Source of the DNA: Ktedonobacter robiniae | Lineage (GTDB): Bacteria > Chloroflexota > Ktedonobacteria > Ktedonobacterales > Ktedonobacteraceae | Direction: 5' to 3' | Assembly (NCBI RefSeq): GCF_016587375.1 | Contig: NZ_BNJG01000002.1 | Coordinates: 1,488,001 to 1,552,000, forward strand | Length of the DNA stretch: 64,000 bases | In this document: positions 51,501 through 59,120 of the stretch, one piece after another | Layout: every line of letters starts with the position of its first letter | How positions within the stretch are numbered: the stretch's first letter is position 1 | Notes under the pieces: model-generated | Database searches by the model: none | What the model was told of the DNA's origin: nothing | The model's input: the letters and a program-made list of their open reading frames with translations, nothing else | Made by a program: the position numbers and the translations under genes

Positions 51501-52105
51501 CCTACCTGAGCGATATCTTTGTAGAGCGTGGAGCGACGCACACCATCGACCAGGTGACGGAGGAACTGGACACCAAGAAGGTCACCGTGGGCGGCATGAT
51601 CAAGGAGGCGCGGCGCATCACGACCAAGAAGGGTGATGATATGTGCGTCGTGCAGCTTGAGGATATGTATGGTACCCTGGGCATCACTATCTTTCCCCGC
51701 ACCTATGAGCAGACCAAAGAGCTGTGGCAGGAGGGAAGCATCGTACTCGTCAAGGGAACCGTCCAGGTGCGCCGCGACGAGCCCGGCATCCTCTGCGACA
51801 ACGTCGAGCCGCTCAAGAAGGCCGAGGAGGAGATGAACCGCAAGCGCTACCAGGTCTGGTTCACTGTCAATATCAGTGGCGATGACGACATCTCCGTTTC
51901 CAACGACATCATGAAGGTGCAGGACCTCCATCGCTGCCTGAGCGAGAAGCCGGGTCGCGACTACTACGAGATCTGCGTCTGCAACGGCGAATGGATGGTG
52001 CGCCTGACGCCACACAACAACACCATGAACTACAACGATGTTCTGCATAGCCAAGTCGCCCGTATGCTCGGCAGCGACTCCATCCAGGTCACCGTCATGG
52101 ATTAA
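48584..52105 (+). CDS. dnaE: DNA polymerase III alpha subunit
   Basis: 1173 residues, full length for DnaE. PHP domain at the N-terminus (about 1-275: FAHLHVHTEYSLLDGFSRIK, LAITDHGAMYGALEFY). The C-family polymerase core has the catalytic Asp pair in DMPDIDMDFPDDRR (about 405-415), RPGPMDSIPEF and the fingers region with KAHAASYAVVAFYTAYLK. A helix-hairpin-helix (about 800-880, FGLLAIKGIGDGPIDGII) precedes the OB fold (about 995-1080, KVTVGGMIKEARRITTKKGD). As the replicative polymerase it is essential; carrying it beside a plasmid-type origin suggests a chromid, or a second copy. Start ATG is preceded by GGGAAGATATTTTTA. Confidence 0.97.
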   Translation: MQNFTDFAHLHVHTEYSLLDGFSRIKTLVKQAKELGMKHLAITDHGAMYGALEFYKACKANDIRPVLGVEAYLTEDMNVKAKKRGQRDYTHLLLLAKNNTGYRNLMKMMTIANTEGMYANHARIDKNIFSQYAEGIIATSSCLGGEVPQLLLEGKEDEAKNIIRWYQDVLGRGNYYLEIQEHHGHEKDGTPSPQGKLNKMLYGLHKELDVPMIVTNDLHYVQDTDAHAHEVLLCVQTGSTLSDPNRFAFDSDEYFLRSPQQMFDLFPELHDGLLNTVRLAEQCEVDPLAYKAQLPKVDIPPQYSTPDEFLYAQCLEGIRYRFGELTEPLKRQLDYELSIIVQKGFVPYFLVVADYVRWAREQGIRCLARGSAAGSLVAFTLGITNVDPLRYQLLFERFLNPERDDMPDIDMDFPDDRREEVIRYLGEKYGHECVAQMVTFNSMAAKQSVKDVARSMGRQDLGDKISRLIPTGPKITLQGSLNDVRDLNDLYQRDGEAKDLLDMALKLEGSVRSTGVHAAGVLVANEPLVNFVPLQKREGRISTQYEHAHLEEIGLIKYDILGLSNLTILDNAVKFIKESRGEDINLEKLPLDPTGDPELDRKRQKAYELLAAGETTGVFQLESAKMREYIKMLKPTCIEDITAMVALYRPGPMDSIPEFVDAKHGRKKVTYLDPRLSQWLEESYGVIVYQDQVLLIAVNLAGFSWGKVNKFRKALSKKIMHEVEGYKGDFLKGCVKNGVKQEVAETLFEQILPFGGYGFNKAHAASYAVVAFYTAYLKANYTAEFMAATMTAEAADAKKIANAIAECKRMGVEVLGPDVNKSQKGFAIENGGIRFGLLAIKGIGDGPIDGIIQARAEGGPFKSLGDFCTRVDAHAVGKGAIETLVKVGAMDSLTPGENQRHILLASVERAVQYGKSERSAKERGMVSLFGDLEEVSSSLEFSLSTNAQEIPRKQLLEWERELIGVYIAKHPLAYLSDIFVERGATHTIDQVTEELDTKKVTVGGMIKEARRITTKKGDDMCVVQLEDMYGTLGITIFPRTYEQTKELWQEGSIVLVKGTVQVRRDEPGILCDNVEPLKKAEEEMNRKRYQVWFTVNISGDDDISVSNDIMKVQDLHRCLSEKPGRDYYEICVCNGEWMVRLTPHNNTMNYNDVLHSQVARMLGSDSIQVTVMD

Positions 52106-52107
52106 AT

Positions 52108-52164
52108 ATAAGAGAAAACAACGACCCGGTCGCGGAACGCGACCGGGTCGTTGTTTTCTCTTAT
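52108..52164. terminator. Shared terminator of dnaE and argF
   Basis: 27-bp perfect stem (ATAAGAGAAAACAACGACCC side and complement) with a 3-base loop; T/A-rich flanks on both sides suit both convergent genes. Confidence 0.8.
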
Positions 52165-52170
52165 GGCTAT

Positions 52171-53178
52171 CTACAAGCACTTACTGAGAGTTGCCACGAG
52201 GACGGCCTTGGTGGTGTGCAGGCGGTTCTCGGCCTGGTCGAAGACAATGGATGCTTTGGACTCGAAGACCTCGTCGACGACCTCGGCCCCATCCAGCCCA
52301 TATTCTTTGTAGAGCTTCTGACCCAGCACTGTTTCCTTATTGGCGATGGCGGGGAGGCAGTGCATAAATTTGGCGTCGGGATTGCCAGTCAGGGCCATGG
52401 CGTGGCTATTGACCTGGTAGGGGAGGAGTTGCTGGATGCGCTCGCCCCACTGGCTGGTGTCCTCGCCCATGGAGAGCCAGACATCAGTGTGGATAAAGTC
52501 GCAGCCCTTGACCGCGCTCTCCAGGTCTTCGGTTACCGTAATGCGCGCGCCTGTCTCCAGGGCCAGAGTCCGCACATAATCCAGGCTCCTTTCATCCGGC
52601 CAATAGGCCTTGGGGCCGCCCAGGCGGATATCCATGCCCAGTTTGGCCGCGCCCAGCAGGAGCGAGCGTCCCATGTTGAAACCAACATGTCCCAGGAAGG
52701 CAAAGGCGACCTCGCTGAGTGGCTTTGATGTATGCTCGCGCATCGTAAGCAGGTCGGCCAGGACCTGGAGGGGATGCTCCTCATCGGTCATACCATTCCA
52801 GACCGGGACGCCAGCGTAGCGGGCCAGGGCCTCAATATTCTGCTGGCTGGCGCCACGATACTCGATGCCGCTATACATGCGTCCCAGCACACGCGCGGTA
52901 TCCTGGATTGTCTCTTTATAGCCGATGTGTGAGCCGCTGGGACCGATATAGGTGACCTGCGCGCCCTGCTCAAAGGCCGCGACCTCGAATGAGGTGCGTG
53001 TACGCGTGGAATCCCTCTCGAATATCAGTACGATATTCTTGCCGCGCAAACGTTGTGTCTCGCGTCCCTCCGCCCTGGCGGCCTTCAGCTCGGCTGACTG
53101 GTCGAGCAAATAGTGAATTTCCTCTGCCGAGAAATCCTTCAGCGTGAGTAGGCTCTTGTTAAACAAGTTAAAAGGCAT
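52171..53178 (-). CDS. argF: Ornithine carbamoyltransferase
   Basis: 335 residues from ATG 53178, behind AGGAGGAAGAG; the frame extends upstream without a better start. Carbamoyl-phosphate site STRTRTSFE (about 56-64), HIGYKETIQD and the conserved ornithine/carbamoyl-phosphate site HCLPA (about 276-280); VFESKASIVFDQAENRLHT is the typical C-terminus. It converts ornithine and carbamoyl phosphate to citrulline in arginine synthesis (or the reverse in arginine breakdown; no arcA/arcC nearby favours the synthetic role). No other arg gene is linked. Confidence 0.95.
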   Translation of the reverse strand: MPFNLFNKSLLTLKDFSAEEIHYLLDQSAELKAARAEGRETQRLRGKNIVLIFERDSTRTRTSFEVAAFEQGAQVTYIGPSGSHIGYKETIQDTARVLGRMYSGIEYRGASQQNIEALARYAGVPVWNGMTDEEHPLQVLADLLTMREHTSKPLSEVAFAFLGHVGFNMGRSLLLGAAKLGMDIRLGGPKAYWPDERSLDYVRTLALETGARITVTEDLESAVKGCDFIHTDVWLSMGEDTSQWGERIQQLLPYQVNSHAMALTGNPDAKFMHCLPAIANKETVLGQKLYKEYGLDGAEVVDEVFESKASIVFDQAENRLHTTKAVLVATLSKCL

Positions 53179-53626
53179 ACGGTCTCTTCCTCCTGCTGTG
53201 GTGTGGCCAGTGGATATCAGGCCAGTGTTACCGGATCGATCCAATGGTCGCCAGTGCTTGTGTCTACGCCATTGTAAGAGGTACAGGTATATGGAACGTT
53301 CGCACAGTCGGGAGAGAAAAGATAAAGGCTCTCATTTCCTGCTTAGTTCTTATGCGGAAACCAATGTCACTCACGTGACTAGCGCTTCGTCCCCATTCGG
53401 GGACACGCGCTCAGGTTTCCGTATAGGAGTTCGCCCTTTTTGCCTGATGCACCACATAGCCGCCCTGCGCGTAGAGGACGGCTCTTAACTAGAGCACTGG
53501 ATTAAACACAATTATATCTCATGAGTTTCACCTGTTGCCAGGGGAACGCCCAATGATAATGTCCTCCCGACTCTGGATCGACCAGAGTAGCATCAGCCAG
53601 GTAAGAGACACCATTGCTGCTGTTTC
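53179..53626. other. Intergenic region with a candidate structured RNA
   Basis: About 450 bases upstream of argF and beyond the stop of the O-methyltransferase. The short frames in it look spurious. It carries the nested dyad at 53351-53425. Confidence 0.6.
53351..53425. other. Nested dyad able to form a three-way-junction RNA
   Basis: TATGCGGAAACC (53351-53362) pairs with GGTTTCCGTATA (53414-53425) with one mismatch. Inside are two hairpins: GTCAC/GTGAC (53366-53370, 53375-53379) and AGCGC with GTCCCC (53381-53394) against GGGGAC and GCGCT (53399-53411). On the minus strand it would lie in the leader of argF, about 175 bases before the start. I could not match it to a known riboswitch or attenuator consensus. 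Confidence 0.35.
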
Positions 53627-54316
53627 TCATTTGACAACCGAAATCGAAAATCCGTCGATGCCATTGTAGATATCGTCATTGAGCAGTGCTGCGCTCACTA
53701 AGCGTGGATGTTCCAGGATCTTGCGCGTGTATTCAGCGGCTCCAGCGGAGCTGGCATCTGGCGGAGGATTTTGGTAGGTACGTCCATGGCGCACAATATT
53801 GTCCGCGATAATCAGCGCTCCGGGGCGGCTCAGGGTCAGAGCCCACTCCAAGTAACGCGAGTTATTGATTTTGTCGGCATCGAGAAAGATCATATCAAAG
53901 GGAGCCTCGGAGACAAGCTCTGGCAGCAGATCAAGCGCTGCTCCCACTCGTACCTCAGCGCACCCTGAAAGTCCTGCTGCTGCAAAGGTTGCTTTCGCTA
54001 TCTCCGCATAGTGCGGATCAATCTCGAGCGAGATCAGTTTGCCCTCAGGGGGCAGTGCCCTTCCCAGCCACACGCCGGAATAGCCAGCGTAGGCACCGAT
54101 CTCTAAAATTTTGCGGGCTCCACACGTCAAAGCCAATACCTGAAACAATTTACCCTGCGATGGCGAAATTTGCCCGCCTGGATGTTCCATGTGTGCTACA
54201 CAATCGCGCAACACCTGATCCTCGGGAGCAAATCGTGCCTCCACCTCCCGGAGGATCGCAGCCCGTTCTCTTGGATCATAGCTCATCTGCCCCTGAGTCG
54301 ATGGTGAAATGGTCAT
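53627..54316 (-). CDS. Class I SAM-dependent O-methyltransferase (catechol/caffeoyl-CoA type)
   Basis: 229 residues. Motifs of the family: ISPSQGKLFQVL, KILEIGAYAGYSGVWLGRAL (motif I, about 69-88), LISLEIDPHYAEIAK, FDMIFLDADKINNSRYLEWA (metal-binding Asp region, about 138-157) and LIIADNIVRHG (about 167-177). It would methylate a hydroxyl of a catechol-like or similar acceptor using Mg2+. The frame ends in KFSVVK-like IDGFSISVVK, usual for the family. No pathway gene is adjacent. Confidence 0.9.
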   Translation of the reverse strand: MTISPSTQGQMSYDPRERAAILREVEARFAPEDQVLRDCVAHMEHPGGQISPSQGKLFQVLALTCGARKILEIGAYAGYSGVWLGRALPPEGKLISLEIDPHYAEIAKATFAAAGLSGCAEVRVGAALDLLPELVSEAPFDMIFLDADKINNSRYLEWALTLSRPGALIIADNIVRHGRTYQNPPPDASSAGAAEYTRKILEHPRLVSAALLNDDIYNGIDGFSISVVK

Positions 54317-54727
54317 AACAGGTGAAAAAACTCCTTCTCTGTAAGATATCTTCTTCCATTATCGCATAGTTTACGATATTGCCTGGTCTCCCAACGGAAA
54401 ATATCTTGCTTCAGGCAGTTCTGATGGCTCAGTTCAGGTCTGGCAACCAGAGATATGAGTCGTGCAACCCTCTTTCACCCTGTCATCGTGCGCCTCGGCT
54501 GCTCAGCTGAGGCGCTATCTCGTGAATGGGTAACCCTGGCTGGCTATGAGCGCGCATATTTACTTATTGATATGTTATACTTACAAGTGGCTGAGCAATT
54601 TACAAAGCTTCTTCGGGGATAGTTCCTTATAAATGCTCATGCACCCTCAAGCCGACAGTGAGATAGATCGGCTTCTTTCCTTCCTTCTAATGTTCTACTG
54701 AAAACATGATTGGGGGTACGTTGCACT
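54317..54727. other. Intergenic region between divergent genes
   Basis: About 410 bases with no gene seen. It has a stem-loop GCGCCTC...GAGGCGC near 54491-54516 and presumably the promoter of the second amidase gene. Confidence 0.5.
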
Positions 54728-56542
54728 ATGCGACGCCAAAAATCACTTGTGTCCTTCGCCCTCCCCATGCTTGCGGCACTTTTAAGTGCCCTGGTTCTGA
54801 CTGGTTTTAGTGGAGGCGCAGCTAGAGCCAATGTCTCTACTACCACTAGTCTGAACACGGCTTTTACGCAAGCTTCTCAGGAGAGTGGAGTTCCCATCTC
54901 GATTCTTAAGGCGCTCTGTTATATGGAGGGACGTCTAAGTAATCACGGAGGCCATCCTAGCCTTGATGGAGGCTATGGATGTATGCACTTGATTCAAAAC
55001 GAGCGCGGTGATACGCTTACCCAGGCAGCTAAAGCGCTACATGTAGATCCACAGCAGTTAAAAAGCGATAGCGCGACCAATATTCGTGGAGGCGCAGCCG
55101 TGCTGCACGATGAGGCCATTCAGCTCTCGCCCAGCCACACGCTACCAGGGAATTTGGGCGATTGGTATGGCACGCTTGTGGCATACAGCCATGCTACAAC
55201 GCACTCCACTGCATTGATGTATGCAGATGCGCTGTTTAAAATTGTGCAGAACGGCTTTAGTGCTCCTAATGAAACCGGAGAGGTCGTCACGCTTGCTCCT
55301 GAGAGCGTGAAGGTCAACAAGGCAACTGCGAGCAATATCAAGGCTGCGACTACGATACCTTCGGGTTGCCAGGTCGATGCCAATGTCGACTATCCAGGCG
55401 CCGTTGACTGTATTTTGGACCCTAACGCCTATGATTGTACTCCCCCACCGGCGGTTTATCCCTATTGTACATATGAGAGCGCGAATCGTCCTACCGATTT
55501 GAGCGTGAACTACGTGGTTATTCACGATACCGAAACAAGTCTGCAGGGGGCGCTAAACGTCTTCCAGTCTCATACATCGGGCGTCAGTATCAACTATATT
55601 GTAGATACTGATGGAACGGTATATGAACTTGTGCATGACAAGGATTTCGCGTATCATGTAGGCAATTACTGGTACAACCAGCATTCCGTTGGTATCGAGC
55701 ATGTTGGTTATGATGCGACGGGCTTCCTCTGGTATAACGCCGCGCAGTATCTCGCTTCGGCCAAGCTGACTGCCTACCTGGTTAATAAATACAATATTCC
55801 TTTGGACCATGATCACATCGTTTCGCATGGAACGGTCCCATCTCCAAGTCTCTCCACCAACCATGTCGATCCAGGTCCCTACTGGCTCTGGACCTACTAC
55901 CTCAACCTGGTACAACAGGAGTCGGGTGCTCCGTTTACGGCCAAGAGTAAGGATTCACATATCATTACGCTCAAGCCTTCAACGGATAAGAAGCCCCTTG
56001 GTAAGAATGGGACAGAGACGCCCGCTAACTTTAACTTTTTCTATCTCTACACCGGGCCGAGTACTCAATCGGCGCGCATCCCCCAACTGGGCGACCCAAC
56101 TGATGTAACGGACGAGACCAACAACGTCGAGACGAATATCAGTTACTACTACCTGGCGAAAGTTAAAGACCCTGCGGGAACAGGGGATACACTCTATGAG
56201 ATCTGGTATGGTGAATCCGACCAGGCGCATAGCACGCCCTCCAGCCTCTTGCAGTCGGCGCACCTGGCCTGGCTCGCCGTACCTCCTGGTGCTGCGGTAG
56301 AGGGACAGGGGACAGCGGTGACGCTGAACGATCCCAGTGGCACAGTTCCCATCTATGGCAGGCCCGTGACAGGAACCACAGTCATTGCGACGGCGCCTAG
56401 CAACGCTGTCTTTGTCTCAGGCTATACCTATGTTGAAGATGGCACTACCAACCTCTGGTACGAGATTAACTATAATCATCGCCAGGCCTGGGTGCCAGCT
56501 AGCGCTATTACCCCAGTCCAATCAATCAAGGCTGGAAAATAG
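54728..56542 (+). CDS. Secreted N-acetylmuramoyl-L-alanine amidase, copy B
   Basis: 604 residues from ATG 54728 (frame open from TTG 54710). Same architecture as 36676-38469: signal peptide (LVSFALPMLAALLSALVLTG), N-terminal domain with KALCYMEGRLSNHGG and LDGGYGCMHLI, amidase_2 domain with VNYVVIHDTETSLQGALNVF, DGTVYELVHDKDFAYHVGNY, YNIPLDHDHIVSHGT and NHVDPGPYWLW, and a C-terminal region with PAGTGDTLYEIWYGESD and WYEINYNHRQAWVPASAIT. Divergence between copies is spread evenly, suggesting an old duplication. Strong terminator after it. Confidence 0.9.
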   Translation: MRRQKSLVSFALPMLAALLSALVLTGFSGGAARANVSTTTSLNTAFTQASQESGVPISILKALCYMEGRLSNHGGHPSLDGGYGCMHLIQNERGDTLTQAAKALHVDPQQLKSDSATNIRGGAAVLHDEAIQLSPSHTLPGNLGDWYGTLVAYSHATTHSTALMYADALFKIVQNGFSAPNETGEVVTLAPESVKVNKATASNIKAATTIPSGCQVDANVDYPGAVDCILDPNAYDCTPPPAVYPYCTYESANRPTDLSVNYVVIHDTETSLQGALNVFQSHTSGVSINYIVDTDGTVYELVHDKDFAYHVGNYWYNQHSVGIEHVGYDATGFLWYNAAQYLASAKLTAYLVNKYNIPLDHDHIVSHGTVPSPSLSTNHVDPGPYWLWTYYLNLVQQESGAPFTAKSKDSHIITLKPSTDKKPLGKNGTETPANFNFFYLYTGPSTQSARIPQLGDPTDVTDETNNVETNISYYYLAKVKDPAGTGDTLYEIWYGESDQAHSTPSSLLQSAHLAWLAVPPGAAVEGQGTAVTLNDPSGTVPIYGRPVTGTTVIATAPSNAVFVSGYTYVEDGTTNLWYEINYNHRQAWVPASAITPVQSIKAGK

Positions 56543-56607
56543 AGCCCGCTACCGGCTACCCTAAAGGGCACATGGTACGCGGTTACTGAGGCGCACCTTA
56601 TATTCCT

Positions 56608-56668
56608 AAGCTGGTGGAGTAGCAGTGAGCAGGCTGATGCCCGCTCACTGCTACTCCACCAGCTTTTT
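56608..56668 (+). terminator. Rho-independent terminator of amidase copy B
   Basis: 23-bp perfect stem (AAGCTGGTGGAGTAGCAGTG side and complement), 12-base loop, followed by TTTTT. Confidence 0.8.
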
Positions 56669-56847
56669 AAGCTACGCAGGCGCAAAATAGAGCAATATAG
56701 AAAAAGCGTATTCAGTCACGTTATTTATAAAGAGACGCGATGCACACTAATTGTTTAATCGATCAGTTTGTGTTACACAAATTTCTATGATATATTCAAC
56801 ATGAAAGTAACTGTGCCTTTTTTACGCGGAGACAGGAGTTAGTAGGG

Positions 56848-58386
56848 ATGCTTACTCATCGTCTGCTATGGAGGAGTATATATATGTTCCCGCTCCCAAA
56901 GCTGCAAAAACAAGCTGTGATAACGCAAACACAAGAAGATTATCTGCATACCATTTTGCGCCATGCACGAGGTTATCTTGTTGTTTTAGATCTTGAAGGT
57001 GTGATTATAGATGTAATCGAGACCTGGTTGCCTATTACATCTATCCCCAAAGAGAAGCAGATCGGCGTACCCTTATGGCAGGTGGGCTGGTGGAATGGAC
57101 TTCCCCATGAACAGGAGCAAATAAAGGGCGAAATTGCCAGGGCCGCGAAAGGGCATTCCATACGAGGAAGCGTGCGCTACCACACAGTGGAAGGCGAGGA
57201 GCGTTGTAGTAGCTATATCTTGAATCCTATTATTGATGAACAGGGAATGGTGACACAGATTGTTCACCAGGCCTTTGATATTACAGAGCAGAAGCGTAAA
57301 GAAGAAGAGCTATACCACATCTTTGAGATGTCACTGGATATCATCAGTGTGATTGATCTGGAGAGTCGCTATATCCAGGTCAATCCTGCCTTTGAGAAAC
57401 TGCTTGGCTATAAACCAGAGGACGTTATTGGGCGCGATTCGCTAGATTATGTGCATCCCGATGATGTAAAGATCAAATGTACTGAGATGAAACGCTTGCA
57501 GTGTGGAGAAACCATACAAGCATCAGAGAATCGTTACCGCACGAAAGACGGAACCTATCGCTGGATCGCCTGGTCGGCGCGCCCCAATCTGGATGAAGGC
57601 GTGATTTATATCGTGGCGCACGATATTGATGAGCAGAAGGCCCAGGAGCAGCTTCGCGATACCTTTCTGAGCATGGCCAGTCACGAACTGCGCACCCCGC
57701 TGACCGGCATCAGTACAAGTTTGCAGATGATGCGTAAGCGCTTAAAATTACTGGCACCCGAAGAACCAGAGAAGTTTATTGAGATCACAGACCGCTTGCA
57801 AAAAAACCTGGAGCGCGCCGAACAGCAGGTGACCGCTGAATGTCGTATTATCAACGATATCGTAGATGCCAACCGTATCGCCAGGGGGCAACTGGCCATT
57901 AATCCCTTGCCTCTCGATCTCATCTGTATTGTGCGCCAGGTCATAGGGGATGCACAGATCACCAATCCTGAACGCTGTTTCGAGCTGACGTTTCCCGCAG
58001 AGTCATATATCCCGGTTATTGTGGATGCCATGCGTATTAGCCAGGTTCTCGATAACATCCTGGCAAACGCCATTAAATATTCGCCTGATGATCAACCTGT
58101 CAAAATCAATGTCGAAGTGAATGCCAAACACGTCAAGGTTGCCGTACATGACGAAGGCCCCGGCCTTACTCCGGAGGAGCAGAAACGCGTCTGGGAGCGC
58201 TTCTACCAGGTGCCCGGCAGGCGTATCCAGGGTGGACCCGGCGGCTCTATGGGCCTGGGCCTGGGGCTCTATATCTGCCAGACAATCATCTCACTTCACG
58301 GTGGCGAGATCGGCGTTAAAAGCGAACCTGGCCAGGGTTCCACCTTCTACTTCATTCTCCCCCTAAATCAACTCGCCAACCCATAG
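56848..58386 (+). CDS. PAS-domain histidine kinase
   Basis: 512 residues from ATG 56848; ATG 56884 with GGAGGAG 7 bases upstream is at least as likely and would remove 12 residues. Soluble. Two PAS-like domains: about 25-145 (YLVVLDLEGVIIDVIETWLP) and about 155-270 (MSLDIISVIDLESRYIQVNPAFEKLLGYK, TKDGTYRWIAWSARP). HisKA follows with SMASHELRTPLTGISTSLQM (His near 278), then HATPase with ILANAIKYSPDDQ, DEGPGLTPEEQKRVWERFYQ and SMGLGLGLYICQTII. No response regulator adjacent. Its last codons lie inside the 58381-58556 inverted repeat. Confidence 0.92.
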   Translation: MLTHRLLWRSIYMFPLPKLQKQAVITQTQEDYLHTILRHARGYLVVLDLEGVIIDVIETWLPITSIPKEKQIGVPLWQVGWWNGLPHEQEQIKGEIARAAKGHSIRGSVRYHTVEGEERCSSYILNPIIDEQGMVTQIVHQAFDITEQKRKEEELYHIFEMSLDIISVIDLESRYIQVNPAFEKLLGYKPEDVIGRDSLDYVHPDDVKIKCTEMKRLQCGETIQASENRYRTKDGTYRWIAWSARPNLDEGVIYIVAHDIDEQKAQEQLRDTFLSMASHELRTPLTGISTSLQMMRKRLKLLAPEEPEKFIEITDRLQKNLERAEQQVTAECRIINDIVDANRIARGQLAINPLPLDLICIVRQVIGDAQITNPERCFELTFPAESYIPVIVDAMRISQVLDNILANAIKYSPDDQPVKINVEVNAKHVKVAVHDEGPGLTPEEQKRVWERFYQVPGRRIQGGPGGSMGLGLGLYICQTIISLHGGEIGVKSEPGQGSTFYFILPLNQLANP

Positions 58387-58556
58387 GCGCCACATTTACG
58401 GCGCGCAAGGCGATTTATCGCACGAATACAGAAATATGAGCGCTTTCCTATAACGATAGAATGTTGCATGACAAACATCACCAGGCTATATGCTCGGTTG
58501 CAACCTGGTATTGCTGCGATAAATCGCCTTGCGCGCGATAAATCGGGCGCCTATGG
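58381..58556. mobile_element. MITE-like 176-bp element with 43-bp imperfect terminal inverted repeats
   Basis: The ends read CCATAGGCGCC and GGCGCCTATGG; about 43 bp on each side pair with four or five mismatches (core GCGCGCAAGGCGATTTATCG), and an inner hairpin (ACCAGG/CCTGGT) lies at about 58480-58509. No transposase. The left end overlaps the stop codon of the PAS kinase gene. Terminal symmetry and size fit a miniature inverted-repeat element; target-site duplications are not obvious. Confidence 0.5.
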
Positions 58557-58606
58557 TGGGGGACTCTATGCACCTTGCCCTGTCAGGTAGCCTTTCTCTC
58601 GACCCC

Positions 58607-58635
58607 TTGCGTAAGCAACTAAACCTACGTATAAT
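58607..58635 (+). promoter_or_regulatory. Sigma-70 promoter of the marR-ABC operon
   Basis: TTGCGT (58607-58612), a 17-base spacer and a consensus TATAAT (58630-58635). Confidence 0.7.
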
Positions 58636-58637
58636 TG

Positions 58638-58668
58638 ATTTGAATATCAAAACGTTTGATATTCAAAT
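58638..58668. promoter_or_regulatory. MarR operator at the operon start
   Basis: Perfect 14-bp dyad ATTTGAATATCAAA with its complement around ACG, placed at the expected transcription start directly after the -10 box. Symmetry, length and place fit autorepression by the MarR protein encoded just downstream. Confidence 0.7.
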
Positions 58669-58693
58669 GCGGAAGGATACAGTACACACGTAT

Positions 58694-59113
58694 ATGGAGA
58701 CAGAGCACCTCGCGGAAGAGCTGTTGACCCTGACACGTATAATCAGACCACTGCGTACCGCCGAGATGACGCCGCAGCAGTACTGGTTGATGCGCTACCT
58801 GGACAAGCACGGACCCGCAAGTCTGGGCGAACTGGCACATGGACTGGGTATCAGTCCAGGTTCTGCGACTACAGCGTGTAAGCGCCTGGAGAAGGCTGAG
58901 CTTATCACGCGCCAGCGCCGCACAGACGATGAGCGAGTAGTGCATATCGCGCTTACGGAGCAGGGGGAGGCCCTTATTGAAGCGGGGCGCAAACGTAGGC
59001 GTACGGTGCTAATGAGCCTGCTAGGCGAGCTTAGCGCTGAAGAACAGGAGCAGCTCCAGCACCTGATAGGTCGGTTGCTGGAGGTCGCGGAAGCCCAGGG
59101 ATTTGGAGAATAG
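58694..59113 (+). CDS. MarR-family transcriptional regulator
   Basis: 139 residues from ATG 58694 (METEHLAEELLTLTRIIRPL); an in-frame ATG 58667 inside the operator is possible, while the rest of the upstream frame crosses the promoter. Winged-helix domain: MTPQQYWLMRYLDKHGPAS, LGELAHGLGISPGSATTACK (helix-turn-helix), RLEKAELITRQRRTDDERVV with wing and HIALTEQGEALIEAG. It is followed by an ABC exporter, so it probably represses the operon until a toxic ligand appears. Confidence 0.9.
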   Translation: METEHLAEELLTLTRIIRPLRTAEMTPQQYWLMRYLDKHGPASLGELAHGLGISPGSATTACKRLEKAELITRQRRTDDERVVHIALTEQGEALIEAGRKRRRTVLMSLLGELSAEEQEQLQHLIGRLLEVAEAQGFGE

Positions 59114-59120
59114 GATACGC

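Noticed and set aside
48584..52105. Long minus-strand frames across dnaE
   Set aside because: Coding on the plus strand is certain (complete DnaE with catalytic motifs); the opposite frames are composition shadows.
53320..53490. Assignment of the dyad to a named riboswitch (ydaO, c-di-GMP, SAM, T-box, glycine)
   Set aside because: None of the diagnostic conserved sequences of these classes is present, so only a generic structured RNA can be claimed.
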